NCBI GenBank assembly: GCA_040755395.1
Contig: JBFMAX010000009.1
Location: 1 to 64,000 of the forward strand
Direction of reading: 5' to 3'
DNA length: 64,000 nucleotides
Source of the DNA: Nitrospirota bacterium
Lineage (GTDB): Bacteria; Nitrospirota; Nitrospiria; Nitrospirales; Nitrospiraceae
Both the position numbers and the translations under genes were made by a program. The notes beneath the pieces were generated by a model. It searched no databases. It saw only the letters and a program-made list of their open reading frames with translations, and had not been told where the DNA came from. Position 1 is the first letter of the stretch; each line of letters begins with the position of its first letter. Shown here piece after piece: positions 17,384 through 26,787 of the stretch.

Positions 17384-19102
17384 ATGAGCCTTATGAATTC
17401 TCTTTTCGCGTTCATCGCCATAGGGGCCCCGCTTGTCGCCAGCGGTCTGATCGTTTTGCTGGGCGCCTCGCTGGGCGAGCGTACCGCCAGGATCGGGATC
17501 GGCGCCCTGACGATCGCCGCCGGAGCCGCCCTGCTCTCCCTCTATCAGACCGGTCAGCAAGAACCGATTCTATTACGCTTCTCTGTTCTACCGGCCCCGT
17601 TTACTTTTGTGAATCCAACACTGATCGTGGATCGGCTTGCCGCGGTCATGATGGTCTTGATCACCGGCGTCAGTCTTGTGATCCACGCGTATTCGCGGCG
17701 CTATATGCGCAGCGATCAGGGATATGTCGGGTTCTTCAGCCTGCTGAGTCTTTTGACGTTCGTCCTGCTCAGCCTGGTGACCAGCGGAAATCTGTTCTGG
17801 CTCTTCATCTGCTGGCACGCCATCACGTGGTTGCTAAAGGCCCTGCTCTCATTCAATGAAGCCAGGCCGGCGGCATGGCGAGCGGGGCGCACGACGCTGC
17901 GGGTGCACGGGATCGGCGACGCCGCCCTGCTCATCGGCGTGCTCTTGACCTATGTCACGTTCGGCACGCTCGACCTAGCGGAATTATTTCGGGTCGTGGG
18001 GCAGGCCTCCTCGGTCCCCACATTCTGGAAGGGAACCGGCTGGGAGGTCAGTTCAGTGACGGTCATCACCTTGGTGCTTGTGATCGCCGTCATGACCAAA
18101 TCCGCCCAGTTTCCGCTCCATGTGTGGCTGTCCGGCACGATCGAGGCACCGACACCCGTGTCGGCCATGCTCCACGCGGGGATTGTGAACGCCGGAGGTT
18201 TTTTAGTGAATCGACTGGCCCCCTTATATGGCATGGCCCCGACGACGCTCTACATCCTGTTCGTCATCGGAGCCCTCACCGCCCTGATCGGGGCCGCCAC
18301 GATGCTGACTCAGTCCAGCATCAAGCGCACGCTCGTCTATTCCACCATGGGACAGATGGGTTACATGGTCATGGAATGCGGCCTGGGAGCGTTCGCGCTG
18401 GCGATCTTCCATCTCTGCGCTCACGGCTTGTTCAAGGCCACGCTGTTTCTGAATTCCGGATCGAACATTCACCGGGCGCGGACCGAGTTCAAACTGCCGG
18501 GCCATCACCCTGTCCGAGAAGCGGCGGGCTTTTCGCTGATGACCTGGGCCACCGGCTTGGTCGTCACGCTGGTGCTGCCCCTTGTCATCCTGCTCATCGC
18601 CCACGGCCTGGTGAATGTGCCGCTCTTTGAAACGCAAGGCATGGTGATTTTCCTCTTCTTTGCCTGGGTCACGTCCGCCCAGGCCGTTTTCAGCCTCTAC
18701 CGGCTCACCGGTGTCGCCTCGTGGAAAGTCTCCGTGACCATGCTCGCGACGTTGGCCTTCATCGGACTGACCTATTTGTGGGCCGGCGAGTCGTTCACCC
18801 ACTTCCTCTATCCTGCGCCGGGAGAAGCGGCCGCGTACTTCCGGGCGGCGGCCTGGCACCAGGGCCTGTTCGAGGCGTTCGTGGCCCTTTCGGCGCTCCT
18901 CGTCGTGGGCGTGTGGGTGATCCTGTACGGCAGGGCGCATGGCCTGCGGGTCCTGCTTCCCGGCTGGCTCGACACGATCCACGCCCGCTTGTACGTTGCG
19001 TTTCTCCACGCCCTCTACGTGGAAGAAGCGGGTCAGGCCTTCGCCGGCACGCCGGCGCGCATGCGACTGCGCGCCAACCGGGCGGCCGTCCCGGAACGGT
19101 GA
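17384..19102 (+). CDS. dabB: DabB, membrane subunit of inorganic-carbon accumulating complex
   Basis: 572 residues with about 14 predicted membrane helices, related to NuoL/MrpA (proton_antipo_M domain). Family features are visible: LFWLFICWHAITWLLKALL, VMTKSAQFPLHVWLSGTIEA with the conserved Lys, PTPVSAMLHAGIVNAGG, and HLCAHGLFKATLFLNSGS. DabB is thought to couple cation flux across the membrane to the cytoplasmic DabA, which hydrates CO2 to bicarbonate. ATG 17384 is followed by a second possible start at 17393; the longer in-frame upstream sequence is not hydrophobic or conserved in character. The stop is five bases before the dabA ATG. Confidence 0.88.
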   Translation: MSLMNSLFAFIAIGAPLVASGLIVLLGASLGERTARIGIGALTIAAGAALLSLYQTGQQEPILLRFSVLPAPFTFVNPTLIVDRLAAVMMVLITGVSLVIHAYSRRYMRSDQGYVGFFSLLSLLTFVLLSLVTSGNLFWLFICWHAITWLLKALLSFNEARPAAWRAGRTTLRVHGIGDAALLIGVLLTYVTFGTLDLAELFRVVGQASSVPTFWKGTGWEVSSVTVITLVLVIAVMTKSAQFPLHVWLSGTIEAPTPVSAMLHAGIVNAGGFLVNRLAPLYGMAPTTLYILFVIGALTALIGAATMLTQSSIKRTLVYSTMGQMGYMVMECGLGAFALAIFHLCAHGLFKATLFLNSGSNIHRARTEFKLPGHHPVREAAGFSLMTWATGLVVTLVLPLVILLIAHGLVNVPLFETQGMVIFLFFAWVTSAQAVFSLYRLTGVASWKVSVTMLATLAFIGLTYLWAGESFTHFLYPAPGEAAAYFRAAAWHQGLFEAFVALSALLVVGVWVILYGRAHGLRVLLPGWLDTIHARLYVAFLHALYVEEAGQAFAGTPARMRLRANRAAVPER

Positions 19103-19107
19103 CCAGG

Positions 19108-22100
19108 ATGATGGCTCGGTCCTTTCATGCATTCACCGACGCGCAGCGGATGGAGCTGCGTTCCTACGTCCAACTGGCCGGCGAGGCCATCTCGCAATAT
19201 TGGCCGATGCGGACCTTCATCCATCACAACCCGCTTCACGGGCTGGAATCCCTGCCGTTCGACCGGGCCGTCGAGCGGGGCACGCAGTTGTTCGGCGGGC
19301 GGGGCTATCTGAGCAACGAAGCGTATCGTGCCTCCCTGAGCAGCGGGCGGATTCGCGTCGAGGACCTCCGGGCCGTTCTTCGGCCGCTCGTCTCGGACAA
19401 GCAGGTGACGTTCGCGGGACGGTCCGTCTCTCACCTCGACGTGCTGGCCGCCTCGATGATCCACGGGGTGACGGAACCCGCTCCGCACGGACGGCGCGGC
19501 AAAGAGGATGACGACCCTGAAACCGTCTCGAAGATCGTGTCCTGGCTGCAGGCCACCTCAGCCTCACAGGGGACTTCCGGCCGGATCCCGTCCACGCCCG
19601 GGGATTCGGTCGCCCTCTTGGCGCGTGAAACGTTGAGCGCCTGGTGCGACCGCACCCTCGGCACGACGATCGTGGAGACGACCGATCGGGAACTGACGAC
19701 ATGGTGTGCGGCGTTCCTGGATGAAGGCGAAGCGACGTGGTCCATGCCCAACCGGGAACAGGGCTTCTATCAAGCGTGGAAAACCCTCGCGCGACATGAT
19801 GCGACCCTTCGTCTGATCGGCATCCGACACGCTGCCCAGAAGATTCGTGCGCTGCCGGATCGCCCTGAGGATGCGATCCTGGAGAGCTTGATGCGGTTGA
19901 GGATTCCCAAGGCGGCGTGGGAAGACTATCTGACGCTGCATCTCGCCGCGCTGCCGGGCTGGACCGGCTATATCAAGTGGCGAGCGAATCAGATCGGATT
20001 TCCCTGGCAGGAACAGTGTCCCGTCGATCTCGTGAACTATCTGGCGGTCCGCCTGTTCTACGAGCGGGAGCTGGTGGACCGGGTCTGTCGCGATCGCCTC
20101 GGCCTCGCCGGAGACTACGACGAGATTCGGCGATTCATGGACCAACACCCGTCTGCCTGCTGGCTGCGACGGGAGTGGGTGGCCGGACGCCTCCGCAAGG
20201 CGGCGGTCAAACTGGTCCGACGGCTCTCGCGCGCCCGCCAAAAGCATGACCATCAGGCCTGGGAGCAAACGGGACGGCGGGAGTACGAATGGCGTGCCGA
20301 GCAGGATGCCGAGGGCTCCGTACAGGCAGCGGCCCGATTTCTCGTTCGTCTCACTCGGGCGCTCTCGATCGATCCGGCCGCGATCGAGTCCACCGCGCCG
20401 TCCGACGTCCGGACGGTGCTCGACTGGCTCGAACGGGTTCCGCCTTCGCAGCACGGCCCGCGCTGGCTGGAAGCCTTTGAAGCGAGCCATCGCCGTGAAA
20501 TACTGGGTCGCCTGGCGGCAGGAGCCAACCGGATCACCGCGGCGACCCACGCGACGGGTCAGGAAGCGCCGTCCAGACCGCTCGCACAGGTGGTGTTTTG
20601 CATCGACGTGCGGTCGGAGGTCTTCCGCCGACACCTGGAGCATCGCGGGGGCTATGAAACGTTGGGGCTTGCCGGCTTTTTCGGCGTGCCGCTGGATTAT
20701 CAGCCCTTCAGCGCCTCCTATGCCGTCTCCCACTGCCCCGTGCTGCTGAAACCGAAAAACCGGGTTCGCGAAGTACCCCGCAGCTATCACGGCGCGCTCG
20801 CCGAGCGACACAAGACCGCGGCGCGGCTCACCGAAGCGGCGCACACGCTGCTGCATGATTTGAAAGAAAACGTCATCACGCCCTACGTCATGGTGGAGGC
20901 CCTCGGCTGGTTCTTCAGCTTGCCGCTCTTCGGCAAGACGCTGCTTCCTGTCTGGTACCACACCGCGAGCCGCTGGTTGAAACGGCTCCTGATCCCGTCC
21001 GTCGCGACGACCCTGACGGTCGAAAAGCTCACGCGGGAAGAGGCGGAGGAAATGATAGCGGCCGAGCAGCAGGCCCGGATCCGGGAGTTGGTTCGGGACC
21101 GGTTCGGCCTGACGGGCGCGGCCCTCTCCACCGCCTTGTTGGAGAAGATTCGCAGGAAGGCTCTCGGTCAGGCGGACGGGCTCAACGGCGAAGTGGCGAG
21201 CGCCTTGCGCCTCACTCCGGAGGCGGAAAAAGCCTTCTATCAGGAATTGTGCGAACACCATCGGATCAGCCCGCGCGGGATTTTAGAACGACTGGACCGT
21301 ATCACTCAGACCGGGTTCACGCTGACGGAGCAGGCCTATTACGTCGAAGCTGCGCTCCGCTTGATGGGACTGACCTCCAACTTCGCGCGCGTGGTGCTGT
21401 TCTGCGCCCACGGCAGCACCTCGGAGAACAATCCCTACGAGTCGGCCCTCGACTGCGGCGCCTGCGGCGGGAATCAGGGGCTCTCCAATGCGCGGGTCAT
21501 CGCCGCCATGGCGAACAAGCCCGCCGTCCGGGAGTTGCTGCAGGCGCGCGGCATCGCGATCCCGAACGATACGCATTTCTTCGCCGCGCAGCACGACACC
21601 ACGGCCGACTGCGTCCGCATCGTCGATCTGGAGGATGTGCCGGCCACGCACCGCAAGGATCTGCAGCGCCTCATGGAGGATTTGGAGGAAGCGGGCGACC
21701 AGGCGGCGCTGGAGCGCTGCCGCGCGCTCGACGGACCCGCCGGCCGGCTCGATCCCCGCACCGCCAGGCGCCTCGCCCGGCGGCGGAGTCAGGACTGGGC
21801 GGAGGTCCGTCCGGAATGGGGCCTCTCCCGCAACAGCCTGATGATCATCGGGCGGCGGGCCTTGTCCCAATCGGTCGATTTGCAGGGGCGCGCCTTCCTG
21901 CATTCGTATGATTACCGGCAGGACGCTTCCGGCAAGCTGTTGGAAACCATCATGACCGCGCCGCTCGTCGTCGCCCAGTGGATCAACATGGAGCATTACT
22001 TTTCGACCGTCGACAACGAGGTCTACGGCAGCGGCAGCAAGGTCTACCACAACGTGGTCGGCCGGATCGGCGTGATGACCGGCGTGTGGAGCGATCTGCG

Positions 22101-22413
22101 CATCGGACTGCCGGCCCAGACGGTCCTGAACGGCCGCCTACCCTATCATGAACCGATGCGGCTGCTCGCCGTCATCGAAGCCCCGCGCGACCGCATCCGC
22201 GCGATCATCGACCGCCACCCATTGCTCAAGCAGTTGTTCAACCTGGGGTGGGTCACGCTCGTGGCGCTCGATCCGCAAGACGGCGAGTTTCACCGGTATG
22301 ACCGCAACGGCGGATGGACACGAGGAGGAGAACATCATGATCGGCTTGACGCTGCATCCGATGAAGGAAATCAAGATCGTTGTGCAGGGCGAACACTTGA
22401 AATTTGTCACTGA
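19108..22413 (+). CDS. dabA: DabA, beta-carbonic-anhydrase-like subunit (DUF2309)
   Basis: About 1101 residues. It contains the zinc-site motifs expected for DabA: VVFCIDVRSEVFRRHLE (Cys-x-Asp) and LFCAHGSTSENNPYESALDC with GACGG (His and Cys). The N-terminus has WPMRTFIHHNPLHGLE, typical of DUF2309. With DabB it forms an energy-coupled system that traps CO2 as bicarbonate, supporting autotrophy. A GTG at 19099 overlaps the dabB stop, and ATG at 19108 or 19111 is equally possible. The frame continues 77 bases into the downstream PII gene, past the GGGW-type end expected in the family, so the last 25 or so residues are atypical. Confidence 0.92.
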   Translation: MMARSFHAFTDAQRMELRSYVQLAGEAISQYWPMRTFIHHNPLHGLESLPFDRAVERGTQLFGGRGYLSNEAYRASLSSGRIRVEDLRAVLRPLVSDKQVTFAGRSVSHLDVLAASMIHGVTEPAPHGRRGKEDDDPETVSKIVSWLQATSASQGTSGRIPSTPGDSVALLARETLSAWCDRTLGTTIVETTDRELTTWCAAFLDEGEATWSMPNREQGFYQAWKTLARHDATLRLIGIRHAAQKIRALPDRPEDAILESLMRLRIPKAAWEDYLTLHLAALPGWTGYIKWRANQIGFPWQEQCPVDLVNYLAVRLFYERELVDRVCRDRLGLAGDYDEIRRFMDQHPSACWLRREWVAGRLRKAAVKLVRRLSRARQKHDHQAWEQTGRREYEWRAEQDAEGSVQAAARFLVRLTRALSIDPAAIESTAPSDVRTVLDWLERVPPSQHGPRWLEAFEASHRREILGRLAAGANRITAATHATGQEAPSRPLAQVVFCIDVRSEVFRRHLEHRGGYETLGLAGFFGVPLDYQPFSASYAVSHCPVLLKPKNRVREVPRSYHGALAERHKTAARLTEAAHTLLHDLKENVITPYVMVEALGWFFSLPLFGKTLLPVWYHTASRWLKRLLIPSVATTLTVEKLTREEAEEMIAAEQQARIRELVRDRFGLTGAALSTALLEKIRRKALGQADGLNGEVASALRLTPEAEKAFYQELCEHHRISPRGILERLDRITQTGFTLTEQAYYVEAALRLMGLTSNFARVVLFCAHGSTSENNPYESALDCGACGGNQGLSNARVIAAMANKPAVRELLQARGIAIPNDTHFFAAQHDTTADCVRIVDLEDVPATHRKDLQRLMEDLEEAGDQAALERCRALDGPAGRLDPRTARRLARRRSQDWAEVRPEWGLSRNSLMIIGRRALSQSVDLQGRAFLHSYDYRQDASGKLLETIMTAPLVVAQWINMEHYFSTVDNEVYGSGSKVYHNVVGRIGVMTGVWSDLRIGLPAQTVLNGRLPYHEPMRLLAVIEAPRDRIRAIIDRHPLLKQLFNLGWVTLVALDPQDGEFHRYDRNGGWTRGGEHHDRLDAASDEGNQDRCAGRTLEICH

Positions 22414-22666
22414 TCTGCTGGATCGCGTCGGCGCCACCGGCTATACGATCATCAATCATGTATCCGGCAAGGGCCATCACGGCTTTCATGAAGGCCACCT
22501 GCTGTTCAACGACACCAGCAGCCAGGTGATCGTCTTCACGGTCGTGCCGGACGAGAAGGTCGAGCCGATTCTGGCCGGCCTGGGCCCGCTCTTCAACAAG
22601 CACTCCGGCGCCATGTTCGTGAGCGACGTGGCGGTCAGCCGCCGCGAGCACTTCGTCGCCAAATGA
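22337..22666 (+). CDS. PII-like signal protein of the dab operon
   Basis: 109 residues with the ferredoxin-like PII fold pattern: MKEIKIVVQGEHLKFVTDLLDRVGATGYTI, then a GKGHHGFHEG loop and a VIVFTVVPDEKVEPIL strand. The His/Gly-rich loop replaces the classical uridylylated T-loop Tyr, as in the carbon-linked PII-like proteins found in DAB and carboxysome operons. Probably it binds adenine nucleotides and/or bicarbonate and adjusts DabAB activity. A strong GAGGAGGAG Shine-Dalgarno precedes ATG 22337. The start lies inside the 3' end of dabA in another frame. Confidence 0.8.
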   Translation: MIGLTLHPMKEIKIVVQGEHLKFVTDLLDRVGATGYTIINHVSGKGHHGFHEGHLLFNDTSSQVIVFTVVPDEKVEPILAGLGPLFNKHSGAMFVSDVAVSRREHFVAK

Positions 22667-22794
22667 CGCCGTGCGGCTCGCTCCCCGGGCCCGGCCTGCT
22701 CTCGCTCGACTGCCTCCATCCAGAGCCGCTATACTACCAGGGCCGGCGGGACGTTCCCGCCGCCATCCTCCTCGCATGACCGAGCGTTGAACGC

Positions 22795-24798
22795 ATGTCG
22801 TCATCCCGACGCCCGCGCCCGAAACCGCCGCTCCTGACACAGTCGGAAGTCGCCGCCGCGGAAGTGCTGGCCTGGGTCAGCGACTGCATCGAAGGCGGTC
22901 TCTGCTTCGTTTCCCAGGGCATCCTCATTTACGAAAATGCGCGATTCGGGGAACTCGTCGACGCGCCGGACCAAAGAGCCGATGAGCCGCACGCATCTTC
23001 ACCCGAGCCGGCGACTCCGCTCCAGTCTCTCCGCGCGCGCCTGTTCGCCGAGGCCGACGCCTGGAATCGCGAGCCCCTCGGGGCGCGTGGCACGAAAGCG
23101 TATCGCCTGACCGATCGCCGGGGCCGGCCGCTCGTCTACGAATGCCGCTTCAACGTCGTTCCTTATCACGGCGGCGCGGGCGTCCTGCTGGTTCTTCAGG
23201 ATGTCACCGAGCGCACGCTGCTCGCGCACGAGGCGTCCCAGGTCGCCCGGTTCCAATCGGTGCTCGCCCGGATCGGCGCGCTGGCGGTCAGCGGGGTGGC
23301 GGTCCAGGAGATCATGAACGAGGCGGTCCGCCTGACCGCGGAGGCCCTCGACGTGGAGCTGTGCAAGATTCTGATCCCGCGGGAGTCCGACGAACACCTC
23401 TACCTCGTGGCAGGGGTCGGCTGGCGCGAAGGATTGATCGGCAGCCTCACCGTCGAAGGGGGGACCCACTCCCAAGCCGGCTACGCGATCCGGGAGCGCC
23501 GTCCGGTCGTCGTCCGCGACCTGCGCAATGAAACCCGCTTCACGCCTTCCCGGCTCCTGTCCGAACACGGCGGGATCGCGGGCATGAGCGCGCCCATGAT
23601 GGTCCAGGATCGGGTGTACGGCGTCATGGGCGCCCATTGCAAAAGCGTCCGGGAGTTCTCGGACAAGCAACTGGAGTTTCTGTGCTCCGTGGCGAACACC
23701 GTAGCCACCGTGCTGGAGCGCTGGCGCCGGGAGGAGACCCAGTTGCAGCTCTACCACCGGCTGTTCGAGCTGGTGCAGGACGGGATCATGCTGACTGACA
23801 CGGACGGCCGCCTGCTCGAATGGAACCCGGCGATGGAACGCATGACGGGATGGAAACGGGAGGAGGTCATCGGGCGGACCCCCGCCGTGCTGAAGTCCGG
23901 GAAACACGCGCCGGAGTTTTACGAGCGGCTGTGGCAGGCGATCCGCTCGGGACACGCGTTCGTGGACCGCTTCGTCAACCGGCGCAAGGACGGTTCCGAG
24001 TTTTTGGTGTGGGAAAGCGTGAGCCCGGTGAAGGATCCGGACGGCGCGATCCGGTATTACCTGGCGATTCTCACCGATCTGAGCGAGCGGGAGCAGATGT
24101 TGGAGGCGCTGCGTCATACGGAGCAGGTGAAGCTCGTCGGGCAGCTCGCCGGCGGGATTTTGCACGAAATCCGCAACCCGCTGATCGGCCTCGGCAGTCT
24201 CGCCATGCATCTGGCCGAGCAGGACACGCTGCCGCCGGCCGCGCGGGACCGCTGCCGGCTGATCGCCCGCGAAGCCGCGAGGATCGACGAACTCCTGGAG
24301 TCGCATCTGGGACAGTTGCGGCCGCGCCCCTTCGACCTGCGGCCGTGCGATCTTCCGGCCCTGCTCGACGACACCCTCACCCTGCTGCGGCCCAATCTGC
24401 TCAAGCACCGCATCGCCGTGAAAAAAGACCTGGAGGCGGATCTTCCTTCGGTGGAGGTGTCACGCGCCCACATTCAGCAAGTCTGCCTGAACATCGCCAT
24501 GAACGCGATCGAAGCGATGCCCGGCGGCGGCGATCTGACGATCGCCATGAAACGGGACACCCGTCGGACTGCCGGCGTGCTGGTCACCTTCACGGACACG
24601 GGAAGGGGCATCCCTCCGGAGGACCTGAAACATATCTATGAACCGTTTTTCACGAGCGGCAAGGCGAAGGGCGTCGGGCTCGGTCTGACCATCACCCAGG
24701 ACATCGTGGAACGGCATGGGGGCCAGTTGGCCATCCACAGTCCTCCGGGGAGCGGCGCGGTCGTCGAAATCTGGCTTCCGTTGAAGGGCGAGGGTTGA
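22795..24798 (+). CDS. PAS-GAF-PAS sensor histidine kinase (NtrB-like)
   Basis: 667 residues, cytoplasmic, with no membrane helices. The order is PAS (about 20-145, YENARFGELVD; VLLVLQDVTER), GAF (about 155-310, MNEAVRLTAEALDVELCKIL), PAS (about 320-435, LTDTDGRLLEWNPAMERMTG with PAC SPVKDPDGAIRYYLAILTDL), HisKA and HATPase_c. The phospho-accepting His is in LAGGILHEIRNPL, near 457. The ATPase boxes are NIAMNAIEAMP (N box), TDTGRGIPPEDL (G1) and GVGLGLTITQDIVERHGG (G2). It ends one base before the response regulator start. It follows the PII-like gene by 128 bp, recalling PII-NtrB-NtrC signalling. The signal sensed is unknown. Confidence 0.9.
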   Translation: MSSSRRPRPKPPLLTQSEVAAAEVLAWVSDCIEGGLCFVSQGILIYENARFGELVDAPDQRADEPHASSPEPATPLQSLRARLFAEADAWNREPLGARGTKAYRLTDRRGRPLVYECRFNVVPYHGGAGVLLVLQDVTERTLLAHEASQVARFQSVLARIGALAVSGVAVQEIMNEAVRLTAEALDVELCKILIPRESDEHLYLVAGVGWREGLIGSLTVEGGTHSQAGYAIRERRPVVVRDLRNETRFTPSRLLSEHGGIAGMSAPMMVQDRVYGVMGAHCKSVREFSDKQLEFLCSVANTVATVLERWRREETQLQLYHRLFELVQDGIMLTDTDGRLLEWNPAMERMTGWKREEVIGRTPAVLKSGKHAPEFYERLWQAIRSGHAFVDRFVNRRKDGSEFLVWESVSPVKDPDGAIRYYLAILTDLSEREQMLEALRHTEQVKLVGQLAGGILHEIRNPLIGLGSLAMHLAEQDTLPPAARDRCRLIAREAARIDELLESHLGQLRPRPFDLRPCDLPALLDDTLTLLRPNLLKHRIAVKKDLEADLPSVEVSRAHIQQVCLNIAMNAIEAMPGGGDLTIAMKRDTRRTAGVLVTFTDTGRGIPPEDLKHIYEPFFTSGKAKGVGLGLTITQDIVERHGGQLAIHSPPGSGAVVEIWLPLKGEG

Positions 24799-24799
24799 G

Positions 24800-26200
24800 A
24801 TGGCATGGCAAATCCTGCTCGTGGAGGATGAAGAGTCCGTGCGGGAAGCCTTCGCCTTGAGGTTGGCCGACCATGGGTACCTGGTCCAGACCGCCGGATC
24901 GGGAGAGGAAGCCCTCGCGACGCTCCGGACCTACGAGCCCGACATTCTGGTGCTCGATCTCCTCATGCCGAACCTCTCCGGCCTGGACGTGCTGGCCCGG
25001 GTCAAACAGGTTGCGCCGAATCTCCTCGTCATTCTGCTCACGGCGAGAGGCACCGTGAAGGACGCGGTCGAAGCCATGCGGCTCGGCGCCTTCGATTTCG
25101 TGGCCAAGTCCATCGACATGGACGATCTCCTGCACGCGCTGGGTCGCGCGACGGATTTGCTCGCGCTGCGCCGGCAGGTGCAACTGCACAGCGGCCAGGA
25201 CACGGACCGCTACGCCCTCGATCGGGTCGTCGCCAGGAGTCCCGTCACCCAGGCCTTTCTGCAGCAGGTGCGGGAACTCGCCAAGAACGACCGGGTAACG
25301 GTCCTCCTGCAAGGCGAGACCGGCACCGGCAAGCAGTACATGAGCCGCGTGATTCACTACAACAGTTCCCGGGCCGACAAGCCCTGCGTCGAGGTCGATT
25401 GTCCGTCGATCCCGCGCGAACTGTTCGAAAGCGAGTTGTTCGGCCACGAGAAAGGCTCGTTCACGGGCGCCTCCGGCAGGAAATGCGGTTTGATCGAGAT
25501 GGCCGAGGGAGGAACGGTGTTGTTCGACGAGATCGGCGACCTGCCCCTCCCGCTGCAGGCCAAGCTGTTGCGGGTCCTCGAAGAGCGGACGTTGCGCCGG
25601 GTCGGAGGCTCGGCGAGCATTCCGGTCGACGTTCGATTCATGGCCGCGACGAATCGCAATCTCAAGGAGGCGGTCACGAAAGGCGAGTTCCGCGAGGACC
25701 TCTATTTCAGGCTCAACGTGGTCACGCTGACTGTTCCGCCGCTCCGGGACCGCCGCGAGGACATCATTCCGCTGGCCGAACAATTTCTGGCTCGCTCCGC
25801 CCTGGCGCTCAAAAAACCGGTTCGTACGCTGGGAGAGAGCGCCAAGGCCGTCCTGGGGAATTACCAGTTCCCGGGCAATGTCCGTGAACTGAACAATTTG
25901 ATCGAACGCGCCGTCCTGTTCTGCTCCGGAGACCAACTCGAAGCAGCCCACTTTCCGTCCGATCTCCAGGGAGCCTCCCCGCCAGCCTCCGAAAGTCCCG
26001 CGGAAGACCGGCCCGCCGCTGCGGACTCCGATGATCCGATGACCGTGCGCATCCGCTTCCGGGTTGGGGAACAGTCCCTGGCGGATCTGGAGGATCGGAT
26101 CATCGCTGAGGTGCTGCAACGGTCTGAGGGGAACAAGACCCAGGCGGCCAAACATCTAGGGATCACCCGCTGGATGCTGGACCGCCGCCGGAAGAAATGA
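24800..26200 (+). CDS. NtrC-family sigma-54-dependent response regulator
   Basis: 466 residues. A receiver domain (1-120, phospho-acceptor Asp in ILVLDLLMPNLSG, Lys in DFVAKSID) is followed by an AAA+ domain. That domain has Walker A GETGTGKQ near 172, the sigma-54 contact loop GSFTGA near 220 (GAFTGA variant), Walker B TVLFDEIGDL and sensor FREDLYFRLNV. A Fis-type HTH follows (about 425-466, SEGNKTQAAKHLGITRWMLDRR). It should activate RpoN promoters when phosphorylated by the kinase immediately upstream, which ends one base before this start. No -24/-12 site is obvious within the window, so its targets are unknown. Confidence 0.92.
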   Translation: MAWQILLVEDEESVREAFALRLADHGYLVQTAGSGEEALATLRTYEPDILVLDLLMPNLSGLDVLARVKQVAPNLLVILLTARGTVKDAVEAMRLGAFDFVAKSIDMDDLLHALGRATDLLALRRQVQLHSGQDTDRYALDRVVARSPVTQAFLQQVRELAKNDRVTVLLQGETGTGKQYMSRVIHYNSSRADKPCVEVDCPSIPRELFESELFGHEKGSFTGASGRKCGLIEMAEGGTVLFDEIGDLPLPLQAKLLRVLEERTLRRVGGSASIPVDVRFMAATNRNLKEAVTKGEFREDLYFRLNVVTLTVPPLRDRREDIIPLAEQFLARSALALKKPVRTLGESAKAVLGNYQFPGNVRELNNLIERAVLFCSGDQLEAAHFPSDLQGASPPASESPAEDRPAAADSDDPMTVRIRFRVGEQSLADLEDRIIAEVLQRSEGNKTQAAKHLGITRWMLDRRRKK

Positions 26201-26787
26201 CTTAGGGGACACCTCTCTTCAGATAGGGTTCGGCCGCCCATCCCGGGCCTTGTGGTGCGGCATCGCACGGAAGTTCGTGCGTTCCGTGTGCGTATACACG
26301 TCTTTTAGCCTCCATGGCGACCTCTTTTCTGTGTTCTTCCGGCCAGTGGTAAGACTCGTCAGCCGTTTGATGAGAAAGCAAGCCGAGTTGCGCTTTCTCC
26401 TTCCGGAACCGGGTTCCGCCGGGCTTCGGGAACTCCGCTTGCAAGCCCGCGTCGATACACGATGAGTCGGGCACCGATGAAAAGGAAGAAGGGCGCCTCC
26501 TGCTGATGGCGGCTCAGGGCGTCCCTGTGTCGGCGCCACTGTCATCCGGCCCGGTCGAGGCGAAGCACGACGTTCTGTTGGGGCTGGTCCGACCGCGCAA
26601 GTCGGGCAGACTGTTACGTGTCATCTTCCGCTTCGGATCACCGGCGACGGCGCAGCGACCATCCCCTCTTCGCTGAAACGGTCCGTCGGTGGGGAGGACC
26701 TCCGGTCCCCCTCACTTCGGCTTCGGAGCCGGACGCCGCCTTACGCCAGGCCGCCGGGGTATTGAAGCATCGGAGGGCGAGAAGAAC
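26201..26787. other. Non-coding spacer with a possible terminator and one doubtful small ORF
   Basis: A hairpin with arms CACGGAA (26266-26272) and TTCCGTG (26282-26288) follows the regulator gene by about 65 bases and could end the operon; the T-run after it is weak. A minus-strand frame at 26202-26474 (90 codons, ending YLKRGVP) is open, but its composition and start site give no support. I see no recognisable gene, RNA or sigma-54 site here. Confidence 0.4.

Noticed and set aside
26202-26474. Minus-strand 90-codon frame
   Set aside because: No Shine-Dalgarno, no family resemblance, and several competing frames are open in the same stretch.
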